Shown here one piece after another: positions 19,164-28,101 of a DNA stretch of 64,000 nt. The first letter of the stretch is position 1, and every line of letters begins with the position of its first letter. Source of the DNA: Ostreococcus lucimarinus CCE9901 (lineage: Eukaryota; Chlorophyta; Mamiellophyceae; Mamiellales; Bathycoccaceae); assembly GCF_000092065.1 (NCBI RefSeq), contig NC_009371.1, positions 124,001 to 188,000 of the forward strand. The letters run 5' to 3'. Position numbers and translations under genes: made by a program. A model generated the notes under the pieces. The model saw nothing but the letters and a program-made list of their open reading frames with translations, did not search any database and was not told the origin of the DNA.

Positions 19164-22100
19164 CTATAGTCTAAAAGATAGCTTTGCGAACTCTCCGTCG
19201 GACACCGCGTCGCTCGTCTGCCCCCCCGTCGCGCCGTCATCGCTCGTTTCGCTTCCGAGCAACGAAGACGCCTTTCGCCGGCGCTCAGGCGAATCGTCCG
19301 CGTCCCGAAAATCGTAGAGATAATCGCTATGCCTTGCATAATGCACCCGCGTCGCTTCTTCTCCTGAGGCATTAAATCTATACGACTCGGGAGAAAATGA
19401 TGACTGAGCGAATCTGTCCTCATCTGACGCGCTCTCTTCGGCGTCGTACGATTCACCCATGGAATACGCCAGTTCGCTCGGTTCACGTTCACTCAGTCCA
19501 TCATTCGGTGTATTCAGCCCTGGTTGGCGTCCACTAGATGGGTCTTTCATCTCAAACGCGTAATGATCGTCATCCGAGTCAGCATCCGTGGAAGATGCGT
19601 AAGCACGCCGCGACTCAAACCTGTTCTCACCAAAAAATGCGGCGCCGCGTAGAGGTTCCGGTGGTTCCAGTTCTAGTTCGGGTTCCGGTTCCGGTCGCAC
19701 TTCCCGTTCTGCTGTCACATCCGTCTCTGGTGCGAGATCTAAGATGGACTGGTTCCGTCCGGGCACGACGTTACCCTGCTCTCCATTCGTCTCGAATGCG
19801 GCGAGCGTCGCGACGTGATCGCGAGCGACACTCCCGCCTCGGTGACCCTTTACGACGGCACGTTCTTCCTGAGCGCTGTGGGTGAATCTCTCAATCACGC
19901 TACGCGCTTTGGTTGATGCGTCAAATAACGCGCCACCAGGTTCGCGCGACCGCACGACTTTCTTTTTAATTCTGATTGCGAGTCGTCGAAGCTGAATCGT
20001 GTGCTTGATAATTTCCACCACCTCCTCGGTGTCGTACAGTCCCTCGTCGTCCGCTGATACTGAGAATCTTTCGAGAATGATCGCCACAAATAAATTTCCG
20101 AGCAAAAATATAGAGATGATGACAAATGATATAAAGTATGGGACCGCAGCAGCGTTATACGAGCAGTCGATGCTGGATTCCAACATGAACGGTGCTTCTG
20201 TGCGTAAGCACGCCTCTGTTTGGTACACCTCGCCGAACGTGCCAACCCAGCCACCCGTGTACACCCCGATGAGAGATGAGCAAGCTGTGGTGAATCGTTG
20301 AAAGTTCGAGTACTTCGATAGCACGCCGCCTTCGAAAGGGCCGGTTTCATCGCCGAAAAGTGAAACACCCATGATGGCGTACGAAAAGATCGCGAGGGAC
20401 GATAGCGCGGCGACGTTTCCGACACCCGGAAGACTCATTATGAACGTGTTGAAGAGCGACCGCAGCCCAGAATGTGCCTTTACCAGTTTCAGTAATCTCA
20501 ACAATCTCACCAATTGTAGGTAATTCATGACACCGCCTGCGTTTAGACTTTGTCCGATCGCCTGTACGATGGAAACTACGACGACGAAGGCGTCCAGCCA
20601 ATTCCAATAATTCCTAAAGTAACGCGTCCGACCTTGCGCCATGAGCAAAAGCATCATTTCCAAAGAGTACACCGCAGTGAACGCGATAGACATGCAGAAG
20701 TGAGCATATTCTGCTGAACTGCTCATATTCGCCGTTTGTGTCAAGAGCTCGATTAAATTTGCGCACACTACCACGAGGATGAAGTACGCAAACTTTTTCG
20801 GCTTTGAGATATGATGCGCAAGTAGACGAGCTCGCGACCAAAGGCTTTTGCCTGGCGGCGGTACGATTCTGCGCCATGCCTCTGAATCTTGCGTGCTTGC
20901 ACGTAGTATAGCCTGCTGCCAGCGCCGCTGCGCTGGGGTGACAAACGTAAGCTTGTCTTGCGAAGCCATCTTGTTAAAGTTGTCCACGAGCGCCGTGACT
21001 AATAAATTCAACCAAAAGAAATTCCCGATGGCGACCGTCAATACAAAATAAAGAGCGGCGGCTTGGTTGTTATCTGTTTTCAAGCCGGTCCCGACGCCTG
21101 TGGTATCCATGGCGACCCACATGATTTCTTGCCAGTCATCGCCGGCGTGCAGTAGAAACGTCGATAAAAGTGCAGCGCCAAAGTTATCAAAGTTGAACTT
21201 TGCATTTCGCCACTTTCCTCCCGCTGCCTCGCACGTTGCTTGTGTAGTGTAGCTACTCGCATCATTCACCACTCGACACGACCAAAACTTACCCATAAAG
21301 AGCTCCATACCAAGAAGTGCGAAAATTGACATGGAAACTAAACCGATGAAGCACACGTAACTTACGGCTGGGATCGCGGAAAGTACAGTGTTAACGACAA
21401 GGCGGAGACCAGGGAAACGACGAATGGATCGAAGCGGGCGCATGATTCGCAAAAGTCGAAGTGCTCGCACGCTTCCGCTGCCATCGTCTGCCGCGGTGAG
21501 CGAAATGATTGATGTAAAGACGACGACGCCATCGAGAATGTTGAAGGAATTCTTCAGATACGCAGTCGGTCGCTCGTACAACCCGTAGGCGAATAACTTT
21601 AATACCATCTCTGCGCCAAATAAAGTCGTAAAAGTAATATCAACCGCGGTGTACACTTTTGCAGTATGAGATCCCGCCACTGGCCAAGTCTTTGTTTCTG
21701 TCGCGAGTAACACGCTACCAGCGATGATCATGCATAGAATGGCGTTCTCAAAGAGGTTGTGTGAAACAATTTTGTGCACCAAGTATTTGTATCTCTCGAC
21801 GGGAATCGTATCGTCGTACAGCGGTATAAAGTCGCCATCTTTTGTGACGATCACGCCCGGTATCTCTGACGACTGTTTCTTCACGCGTGAGGAGATGGAT
21901 CTCGTGATTGTCGCCGCCCAAGGACCGTGCGCGTCAAAGACGACATGCTCGTCTTCCTTACTCTTATCCTCGATGCTTAAACGATTGTTTTGCGCCGCAA
22001 ATCTTTTCGTCATACTGTGCCTAATAGAACTTTTGATAGAGCTAGTCACCCCGAACGCTTTGTCTTGATAGTCTTGATACTCCACAAACTTTGGCGTCAG

Positions 22101-24740
22101 GCGAAGTTGAGCCTCCTTAAGAGCGTGCTCGCTTATGGTCAGTACTTGCGCCGGTGTCTTCAACTTGAATCCGATCGAATCTAGAAATATCCTGCACGCA
22201 GCAACATCTTCGACTGTTTGCTTTCTCAAGCGGTCCTTCTTGACCTGCGCGAGCTTGCCACCGTGATCCGGAGGCTTTAATGCTGCGAGTACGGATGAAA
22301 TCGCCGTAGGCGTACTGCCATCGGCCGTCTTTAAACTCTTTTTCGCTTGCGATTGTATTGCTTGTTCGGCACATTCTTGTTTCCTGGCCGCATCCAAAAG
22401 ATTAAACTTGAAGCTCGTATCACCTCTGTCTTTTATCGAGTCGCCGCGCTTGCTGCGCGCATGTTTTCGCAACGTACTCCTGAATGCGTTCGCCGCGAAT
22501 GTCATGTTTTGCAGTACCCGTTTCGCTTTCCGATTCGGATCTAGCACGATATCACCCGCACGTTCGATGGCAGACCTCAGTCTGCCATCTTCAAGCTCGT
22601 CTTGCGCGCGTTGCTCTTCCTCGATGTCGACGAGCGAACACGAGTCGATTAAAATCCCGAGCACGAGCGACAAGATGACGGTGGATAAAAAAATCCACGC
22701 GATGGTGTACAGAACGACGACGTCGTTACCGGACGCTACCATAGTATTCCACGCGACAACAAACGAGTCCTCTCCCGTGGCGACAACAAACAGCGTCAAC
22801 GCGCTGCGCAAAAAGTTCCTAAACGTCAAGCGCTCGTCGTCGAGCGCTCCTAACCCGGTGAAGAGTTGAAATCCGTAAATGGCAAATATGACTTGAAATA
22901 ATAGCCAAACGATCAAAAACGGCCACATGTCTTGGAAACCGAGATACGCGCTTGAAATGATCTTCCTAAATTCTCTGTTGTTTCTGATGACGCGAAACGT
23001 TCGCAGCGCCCTTCCTATTCGCAAGAGACGAATGAATGACGCGCTCACGCCTTGACTCGTCACCGCCGTACTGATGACACCGGTAAACACGATCAACCCA
23101 TCGACAACGTTTTGCTTTGAGCTCCAGTATCCTCTAAAGCCGTATCCGATGTGTTTAATCGCCATTTCTACAGCAAAACATCCGAGGAAAACATATTCTA
23201 AAATTTCAGAAGCCTTGACGAATCCCGACGACGCCGCGTGATGCTGCGACATCATCAAAATTGTATTAAATATAATAACCACCGTGATGCTGGCATCAAA
23301 ACGTCGGTCTTCAGCGATTTTCCAGCACATTTGACGCGTTGCATCAGACACAAAGAGACGAAAAAAACGCTCACCATTCTTGTGAAAGTTGTTTCCGCGT
23401 CCATCGCTTTCGCCGCGACTGAGCGCCGTCTCGTCGTCCAAGCTTTCTAGTACTTTCTCTGTCTTCGCCTGGCTCGAGTCTTCGGGCGCTTCGTCTTCGT
23501 CGCGAATACCCATTTGCGTCAACGTCGCGCAAATGACGGATGTAAAGAGTTCCATCATAAAAAACCCACCCATCAGAACGACGACGATGAACCAAAGAAA
23601 CGCCGCGGGATAGCCAACCGCGTACGCCGTGGGATTGAGCAACTCATTCCAACCGTCGATGGTCATTCCATTTAACGCGACAATTGAACTTCTCCCAGCG
23701 TTCGCAAAGCTCAGAAATCCGTCATACGGCTCGATGCCCGAATCACAGCACCACTCCGTCGCGCTTCTGTTTGTGTTCCATTCCTTGTAGTTGCACGTGC
23801 TGTCGTACTCATTTGGGTACGTTCCTTCGGCGCCCAACGCGAGAGCGCCCATCCACGCGCCGACCAAGTTCGCACACGTCTCACTCCCCGTCCCCACGGG
23901 AAACACGTAGCTCGCGTTCGTCGCTTGATCCGGCGGCGTCCCGTACCACCGTCCCGTCATCCGACCGCCGAACATCGTCACGCCGCTCACCGCGAAGAAT
24001 ATTAAAAACCACAGCAAAAACAACAGCACGTCCCCCAACAACGGCAGCGCTCGAGCGATCGTTTTCATCGCCAACCTCGCGCTGCGGTACTTCGCGAACA
24101 ACTTGAACGCGTACAACGACCGCAACAGTCGCACCGTCACCACCTGCGAGCCTCCGATCGGCATCAACATCAACGACAGCACGACGAGCGTGAAATCGAA
24201 CCGATGCCAATTCGTCGTCAAGTACGCCCCCTCGCCCAGCGCGAATCCCAGCGCCACGCTCTTCACCAGCGCCTCCGCCGCGAACACCCCCGCGACGACG
24301 TAATTCGCCGCCGTCGCCGCCGTCGCCTCCGCCGCGCCATCCCTCGCCGGTTTCACCACCGCGACGATCGCGCTCGAGCCCACGACGCACATCGCGACGA
24401 CGGCGTGAAACGCGCGCGCCTCGATCGCGCGCGCGCAGAACCGTCGCGTCGCGCCGTCGCGCCGGAACATCAACAGCGACGCGTCGTTCGCGCGCCATCG
24501 CTCGAGCGTCCTCGCGACGCGTCGCGTCACCGCGCCTCCCGCGTCGTCGTCGCCGTCGCGCGCGTCGTCGTCGTCGTCGTCGCGCGCGCGCGCGCCGTCG
24601 CGCGCGTCGCGCGCGTCGCCGTCGTCGTCGTCGTCGTCGCTCGTCGAGCTCGCGCGCGCGCTGTCGTCCACCTTCCGCGCGCGCGCCTCGCGCGCGTCGC
24701 GCGCGCGCGACACGAACGCGTCCGTGAACTGAAAGTTCAT
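19164..24740 (-). CDS. Four-domain voltage-gated cation channel (Cav/Nav-like alpha subunit), 1,858 aa
   Basis: Four homologous six-helix repeats are visible. S4 voltage sensors are VRLLRSLYAFKLFAK (I), IRLLRIGRALRTFRVIR (II), RALRLLRIMRPLRSIRR (III) and LVRLLRLLKLVKAHSGLR (IV). Pore loops are MTIDGWNELL (~residue 361), ATGEDSFVVAW (~654), HAGDDWQEIM (~1201) and VYTGGWVGTF (~1497). Cav channels use E/E/E/E at the filter position; here it reads D/E/D/G. The N-terminus (residues 1-75) is Asp/Arg low complexity; the C-terminal ~250 residues are acidic and Ser-rich, probably disordered. Cys-rich loops before pore I (SETCANLVG, EWCCDSG) fit an extracellular turret. Four-domain channels occur in green algae but are lost from land plants. 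It acts in the plasma or an internal membrane, probably passing Ca2+ or mixed cations. Its ATG is 236 bp from that of a divergent calmodulin gene. Confidence 0.92.
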   Translation of the reverse strand: MNFQFTDAFVSRARDAREARARKVDDSARASSTSDDDDDDGDARDARDGARARDDDDDDARDGDDDAGGAVTRRVARTLERWRANDASLLMFRRDGATRRFCARAIEARAFHAVVAMCVVGSSAIVAVVKPARDGAAEATAATAANYVVAGVFAAEALVKSVALGFALGEGAYLTTNWHRFDFTLVVLSLMLMPIGGSQVVTVRLLRSLYAFKLFAKYRSARLAMKTIARALPLLGDVLLFLLWFLIFFAVSGVTMFGGRMTGRWYGTPPDQATNASYVFPVGTGSETCANLVGAWMGALALGAEGTYPNEYDSTCNYKEWNTNRSATEWCCDSGIEPYDGFLSFANAGRSSIVALNGMTIDGWNELLNPTAYAVGYPAAFLWFIVVVLMGGFFMMELFTSVICATLTQMGIRDEDEAPEDSSQAKTEKVLESLDDETALSRGESDGRGNNFHKNGERFFRLFVSDATRQMCWKIAEDRRFDASITVVIIFNTILMMSQHHAASSGFVKASEILEYVFLGCFAVEMAIKHIGYGFRGYWSSKQNVVDGLIVFTGVISTAVTSQGVSASFIRLLRIGRALRTFRVIRNNREFRKIISSAYLGFQDMWPFLIVWLLFQVIFAIYGFQLFTGLGALDDERLTFRNFLRSALTLFVVATGEDSFVVAWNTMVASGNDVVVLYTIAWIFLSTVILSLVLGILIDSCSLVDIEEEQRAQDELEDGRLRSAIERAGDIVLDPNRKAKRVLQNMTFAANAFRSTLRKHARSKRGDSIKDRGDTSFKFNLLDAARKQECAEQAIQSQAKKSLKTADGSTPTAISSVLAALKPPDHGGKLAQVKKDRLRKQTVEDVAACRIFLDSIGFKLKTPAQVLTISEHALKEAQLRLTPKFVEYQDYQDKAFGVTSSIKSSIRHSMTKRFAAQNNRLSIEDKSKEDEHVVFDAHGPWAATITRSISSRVKKQSSEIPGVIVTKDGDFIPLYDDTIPVERYKYLVHKIVSHNLFENAILCMIIAGSVLLATETKTWPVAGSHTAKVYTAVDITFTTLFGAEMVLKLFAYGLYERPTAYLKNSFNILDGVVVFTSIISLTAADDGSGSVRALRLLRIMRPLRSIRRFPGLRLVVNTVLSAIPAVSYVCFIGLVSMSIFALLGMELFMGKFWSCRVVNDASSYTTQATCEAAGGKWRNAKFNFDNFGAALLSTFLLHAGDDWQEIMWVAMDTTGVGTGLKTDNNQAAALYFVLTVAIGNFFWLNLLVTALVDNFNKMASQDKLTFVTPAQRRWQQAILRASTQDSEAWRRIVPPPGKSLWSRARLLAHHISKPKKFAYFILVVVCANLIELLTQTANMSSSAEYAHFCMSIAFTAVYSLEMMLLLMAQGRTRYFRNYWNWLDAFVVVVSIVQAIGQSLNAGGVMNYLQLVRLLRLLKLVKAHSGLRSLFNTFIMSLPGVGNVAALSSLAIFSYAIMGVSLFGDETGPFEGGVLSKYSNFQRFTTACSSLIGVYTGGWVGTFGEVYQTEACLRTEAPFMLESSIDCSYNAAAVPYFISFVIISIFLLGNLFVAIILERFSVSADDEGLYDTEEVVEIIKHTIQLRRLAIRIKKKVVRSREPGGALFDASTKARSVIERFTHSAQEERAVVKGHRGGSVARDHVATLAAFETNGEQGNVVPGRNQSILDLAPETDVTAEREVRPEPEPELELEPPEPLRGAAFFGENRFESRRAYASSTDADSDDDHYAFEMKDPSSGRQPGLNTPNDGLSEREPSELAYSMGESYDAEESASDEDRFAQSSFSPESYRFNASGEEATRVHYARHSDYLYDFRDADDSPERRRKASSLLGSETSDDGATGGQTSDAVSDGEFAKLSFRL

Positions 24741-24976
24741 CGAATCCCGGCGCGTCGCGCGCCGCGCGTCGCGCGCGCGCGCCGCTGTGCCGACGAATCG
24801 AATCGAAACCGCATTCGCATTCGCGAATCGCGCGCGTCAGAGCGCCGCGCGACACGCCGCTCGACGCGACGCGCCGCGTCGCGACGCGCGACGCCGCGCT
24901 CGACGCGCGCGCGCGCGCGCGACGCGCTGAAAACGACGCGACGCGCTGAAAACGGCGCGTTCGATCGCGCGCGGGC
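24741..24976. promoter_or_regulatory. Shared 236-bp spacer of the channel/calmodulin divergent pair
   Basis: The only non-coding DNA between the two opposing start codons. It is dominated by gcgcgcg and gacgcg runs plus a duplicated gacgcgctgaaaac (about 24930-24957). No TATA-like element is seen, so a GC-rich bidirectional promoter is likely. Confidence 0.45.
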
Positions 24977-25468
24977 ATGTCGCGGAAACACCTCACGGAC
25001 GAGGAGCTCGCGAGCGCGTGGCCGTACCTCACGCGCGCGCAGGTGCAGGAGTTCAAGGAGGCGTTCGATATATTCGACGTCGACGGCGGCGGGACGATCA
25101 CGGCGGAGGAGCTCGGGGAGGTGATGAAGTCGCTCGGGCAGAAACCGACGAGGGCGCAGCTGGAGGCGATGGTGCGGGAGATCGACGCGGACGGGGACGG
25201 GGCGATCGATTTTCCAGAGTTTTTGACGATGATGCTGCGGAAGATGAACGAGGGTGATCCGGAGAGGGAGCTCAGGGACGTGTTCACGGTGTTCGATAAG
25301 GATCAGAGCGGGACGATTAGCGCGGATGAGCTGAAGAGCGTGATGAAGGTCATCGGGGAGAAACTGACGGAGCAAGAGATCGAGGACGCGATTCGGTTGG
25401 CGGATACCACGGGAGACGGAGAGGTTGATTACGATGAGTTCATCGCGTTCGTGCTGTCGTCGAATTAA
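24977..25468 (+). CDS. CAM: Calmodulin / calmodulin-like four-EF-hand protein, 163 aa
   Basis: Four canonical EF-hand loops are present: [12 protein letters not shown] (~residues 34-45), [24 protein letters not shown] and [12 protein letters not shown], each with acidic residues at positions 1 and 12. Spacing and linker ([20 protein letters not shown]) are those of calmodulin. Compared with standard 149-residue calmodulin there is a ~15-residue N-terminal extension ([18 protein letters not shown]) before QVQEFKEAF, and the protein ends in FIAFVLSSN. All loops look competent to bind Ca2+. Family role: cytosolic Ca2+ sensor regulating kinases and channels. It is head-to-head with the four-domain cation channel, a natural effector relationship. 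It might be a CML or centrin-like variant, but the linker favours calmodulin. Confidence 0.88.
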   Translation: MSRKHLTDEELASAWPYLTRAQVQEFKEAFDIFDVDGGGTITAEELGEVMKSLGQKPTRAQLEAMVREIDADGDGAIDFPEFLTMMLRKMNEGDPERELRDVFTVFDKDQSGTISADELKSVMKVIGEKLTEQEIEDAIRLADTTGDGEVDYDEFIAFVLSSN

Positions 25469-25633
25469 GATGAAGCGGCGGTGGCGAGCGCGGGGAAAGC
25501 GTTGAGCTAACGACGAACGCGGAGACGCGTTCGTCGGTGTAATGGTATTCTATTGTCTTGAGCTACTCGCGCGCGCGCCCGCGCGCGCTTCTAAATCGCT
25601 AACGACGCGTTCGCGCCTCGCTTCGTCGTCGCG

Positions 25634-26038
25634 CTACGGCGCGTCACCACCACCTCGTCGCCGTCGGTCCTCGCGAAACGCCTCGACGCTCCGCTCGTAC
25701 TCGCGAGGAACGACGTACAAGAACAGGAACCACCACGCCAGGACGGCGGCGCCGACGATGGTGGTGGATAGCGTTCCGAACCAGCCGGCGACGCGCTCGT
25801 CGAGGTGGAGCACGTTCACTGGCGTCGCGGTGGCGAGCACGCCAGTGGCCACGATTGAGTACGGCTGGCACCACGCGGGTTTCGTCTTCCACATATCTGT
25901 CGGCAGATCGTCGTCGCCCTGGGACGACGCGCGAGCAGGGATGGAAACGATACGACGGTGCGCGCGCGTTCCCGGCGCACGCGCGCGGCAACGAAGCCCC
26001 GCTCGCGTGGGCGCCGGTGGGCGCGCGACGCCGCGCAT
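25634..26038 (-). CDS. Plastid-targeted small membrane protein (cyanobacterial DUF6737-like)
   Basis: 134 residues from the ATG at 26038. The N-terminal ~40 residues are Arg/Ala-rich and end near IPARASSQ, a plausible plastid transit peptide. The mature part has the motif WKTKPAWCQPYSIVATG followed by two hydrophobic segments (VATGVLATATPV and TIVGAAVLAWWFLFLYVVP) and a charged C-terminus. The WK-x-KPWWCQPWSI...LAWWxLFLxxYP pattern is shared with small cyanobacterial and plastid proteins of unknown function, which I recall as DUF6737. A thylakoid or envelope location is inferred. It converges on calmodulin (165 bp between stops). Confidence 0.65.
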   Translation of the reverse strand: MRGVARPPAPTRAGLRCRARAPGTRAHRRIVSIPARASSQGDDDLPTDMWKTKPAWCQPYSIVATGVLATATPVNVLHLDERVAGWFGTLSTTIVGAAVLAWWFLFLYVVPREYERSVEAFREDRRRRGGGDAP

Positions 26039-26101
26039 GGCGCTGCTAATTGTGAGGCCAACCCGGCTTCGGTTCGGTGGTGAAAGGTTCGGTGATGATT
26101 A

Positions 26102-27676
26102 TCAATTCGAGCGTCGTTGCTGCTTGCTTCTATTTTCCTGCGGGTCGTTGGCTCCTTTGTCCCCTTTATCCCCATCGCGGTGATGACGCTCGCCGCCGAA
26201 CCGCCGCTCGCCGTCGCCGCGCCCTCCTCTGCCCGCGCGCCCGCCGTCGCCGCGCCCGCCCCTGCCGCCGCGCCCGCCGTCGCCGCGCCCGCCGCCTTGG
26301 CGAAACTTACTCGGCTGGCTCAGTTTGTAATTACCATCCCTCCACATATCGCTTCGATGAATTTCGCCGATGCCTTCGAATATGATTTCTCGAAGCTCGA
26401 CGAAGTTTCGCTCGACGAGCGGTAGCGGATACTTTTCGGCGCCTTCGAGCGCATTCTCTAGCACGAAAGCTGCAGCACCGGAGGCGATCGCGAGAGCTTC
26501 TTCGGCCGAAAACTTGAAACAAATATTCCGCACGGTGTCCGCGATGTGCGGCGGTAAACTGCTCGGCTCAAAACGCGCGGCGCGAACCAACTGACCGGGC
26601 GGCAACGGCGGCGGCGCTTGGTCTCGCTCTCGCTTATGACCCGTAATTTTTGCATCAGCATTCGCCGCCGCGACGGCGGCGTACGTCGTCACCGGTGGCG
26701 GTGGTGGCGCTCCCTTGGTCGTTTGCAGCGACGGCGGCGGCGCCGCGCCCGCTTCCCAGTCCAAAGGCGTGTCGCCGGCGTTGCGCACGACGTCTTCAAA
26801 CGGCGCCCGCAGCGCGGCGTAATCTGGGGTTTGCCCATACTCCAACGTCGCGATCGCGCGTGCGAAAGTTTCTATGGCTGTCGGGCACCCGTGTTTCGGG
26901 CACAACAACGCCGGATTCTTCACGCATTTCTTCTTTTCGCGCTCGACGTTTTGCTTGCTCATCTTTTCTTCGCCCGCCTTCCAGGGCAAAACACCCTCGT
27001 GTGCTTCGACCAAGACGTACAAAGCGCTAAACAAGTCGTCACGCGCGCTCTGTTCCTTGTTTTCGTGCGCGTACACGCTCGCGTACGTCGTCGTCCCTCG
27101 AAACGTCGCGTCGTCCCGCTCCGGCAACACGTTTCCGTCGTCGTCGGTGAACTTGCGCGCCAAACCGAAATCGATCAAATACAACCGCTTCATCCCCTCT
27201 TTACCGTTCCCCACGCACACGTTCCCTGGTTTAATATCTCTGTGCACGTATCCCGCGCCGTGCATGCTCTCCAGCGCGTCCAGCATCGCGATCGCGATCG
27301 CGCACGTCGTCCTCGGCCCGAACCGTCCGCCCCGCGCGCGACTTCGCAAATCCGCCAAATTCTCCCCCACCAGTTCCATCGCCAGGAACGGCTTCCCCTC
27401 GTGCGACGATTCCAGCAGTAACTCCGCGAAGTGTTCCTTCCCCGCCATCGCTCGCATCACCCGCGCCTCTCGCGCGCTCGTCCTGTGTTCGCTCTCCACC
27501 TTGACCGCGACGCGCGCGCCGTCCCGCGTCGCGTCGTTCGCCGCGTACACCTCCGCGAACTGTCCTCGTCCCAGCTTCGGCGCCGACGCCACCGTGAACC
27601 GTCCGTCCGCGCCCAATCGCGCGCCCGGTTTCAGCAGATTGTGCGGCTGCGCGAACTGCGTCGTCGATTTGCTCAT
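26102..27676 (-). CDS. Casein kinase 1-type (TTBK-like) protein kinase with RGG-rich tail
   Basis: 524 residues. The kinase domain spans ~30-300: glycine loop LGRGQFAEVY, VAVKVE lysine, catalytic loop HRDIKPGNVCV, DFGLAR, and RGTTTYASVYAH in place of the usual APE region, a hallmark of the CK1 superfamily and of tau-tubulin kinase-like members. The middle carries proline-rich segments and an ICFKFSAEEALAIASGAAAF helical region. The last ~75 residues are an RGG/RGDGG repeat tail typical of RNA-binding or condensate proteins, ending in basic, charged sequence. Likely a cytosolic or nuclear Ser/Thr kinase; the RGG tail suggests an RNP substrate or localisation (inference). Divergent from a 62-residue membrane protein gene. 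Confidence 0.85.
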   Translation of the reverse strand: MSKSTTQFAQPHNLLKPGARLGADGRFTVASAPKLGRGQFAEVYAANDATRDGARVAVKVESEHRTSAREARVMRAMAGKEHFAELLLESSHEGKPFLAMELVGENLADLRSRARGGRFGPRTTCAIAIAMLDALESMHGAGYVHRDIKPGNVCVGNGKEGMKRLYLIDFGLARKFTDDDGNVLPERDDATFRGTTTYASVYAHENKEQSARDDLFSALYVLVEAHEGVLPWKAGEEKMSKQNVEREKKKCVKNPALLCPKHGCPTAIETFARAIATLEYGQTPDYAALRAPFEDVVRNAGDTPLDWEAGAAPPPSLQTTKGAPPPPPVTTYAAVAAANADAKITGHKRERDQAPPPLPPGQLVRAARFEPSSLPPHIADTVRNICFKFSAEEALAIASGAAAFVLENALEGAEKYPLPLVERNFVELREIIFEGIGEIHRSDMWRDGNYKLSQPSKFRQGGGRGDGGRGGRGGRGDGGRAGRGGRGDGERRFGGERHHRDGDKGDKGANDPQENRSKQQRRSN

Positions 27677-27870
27677 CGCGACGCGAATCGCTCGACCGTC
27701 GGCGATCCCGTCCCGTCGCGCCCCGTCGCGTCGCGCCCGCGTCCCGCGTCGCGTCGCGTCGCGCGCGTCGCGCGTCCGCGTTCGCTCGCGCGTCGCGCGT
27801 CGCTCGCGCGGGCGTCGCTCGCGCGGGCGTCGGATTCTGTCGTCACTCCGCGCCGCTCGGTCCGACCGTC

Positions 27871-28059
27871 ATGAGCGACAATCCCGCGATGACGATCGTC
27901 GTCGTCTGCGTCGCGGTCACGGTGACGTTCCTCGCCGCGTGCGTCGCGCTGTTCGCGCGCGCCGAGCGCGCGCGACCGACGCCGAGGCCGAGGAAGAGGC
28001 TGAGCGCGAAGAAGCGCGCGCGCGAGCTCAAGCGACGCTCGACGCGCGAGATCGGGTGA
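27871..28059 (+). CDS. Small single-pass membrane protein with basic tail, 62 aa
   Basis: Starts at the ATG at 27871 (MSDNPAMTIVV). One hydrophobic helix spans residues ~8-28, followed by a Pro/Arg/Lys-rich tail with RKRLSAKKRARELKRR. Small plant proteins with a helix followed by a KK-P-x-SKKKxKREKLK-type tail exist, and this one resembles them, though I cannot name the family. It is convergent with the FG-GAP gene (stops 42 bp apart) and divergent from the CK1 gene (194 bp). Codon use and position fit a real gene; function is unknown. Confidence 0.5.
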   Translation: MSDNPAMTIVVVCVAVTVTFLAACVALFARAERARPTPRPRKRLSAKKRARELKRRSTREIG

Positions 28060-28101
28060 CGCGCGCGCGAAGAGCGACGACGCATGGTCGATATCGATCG
28101 A

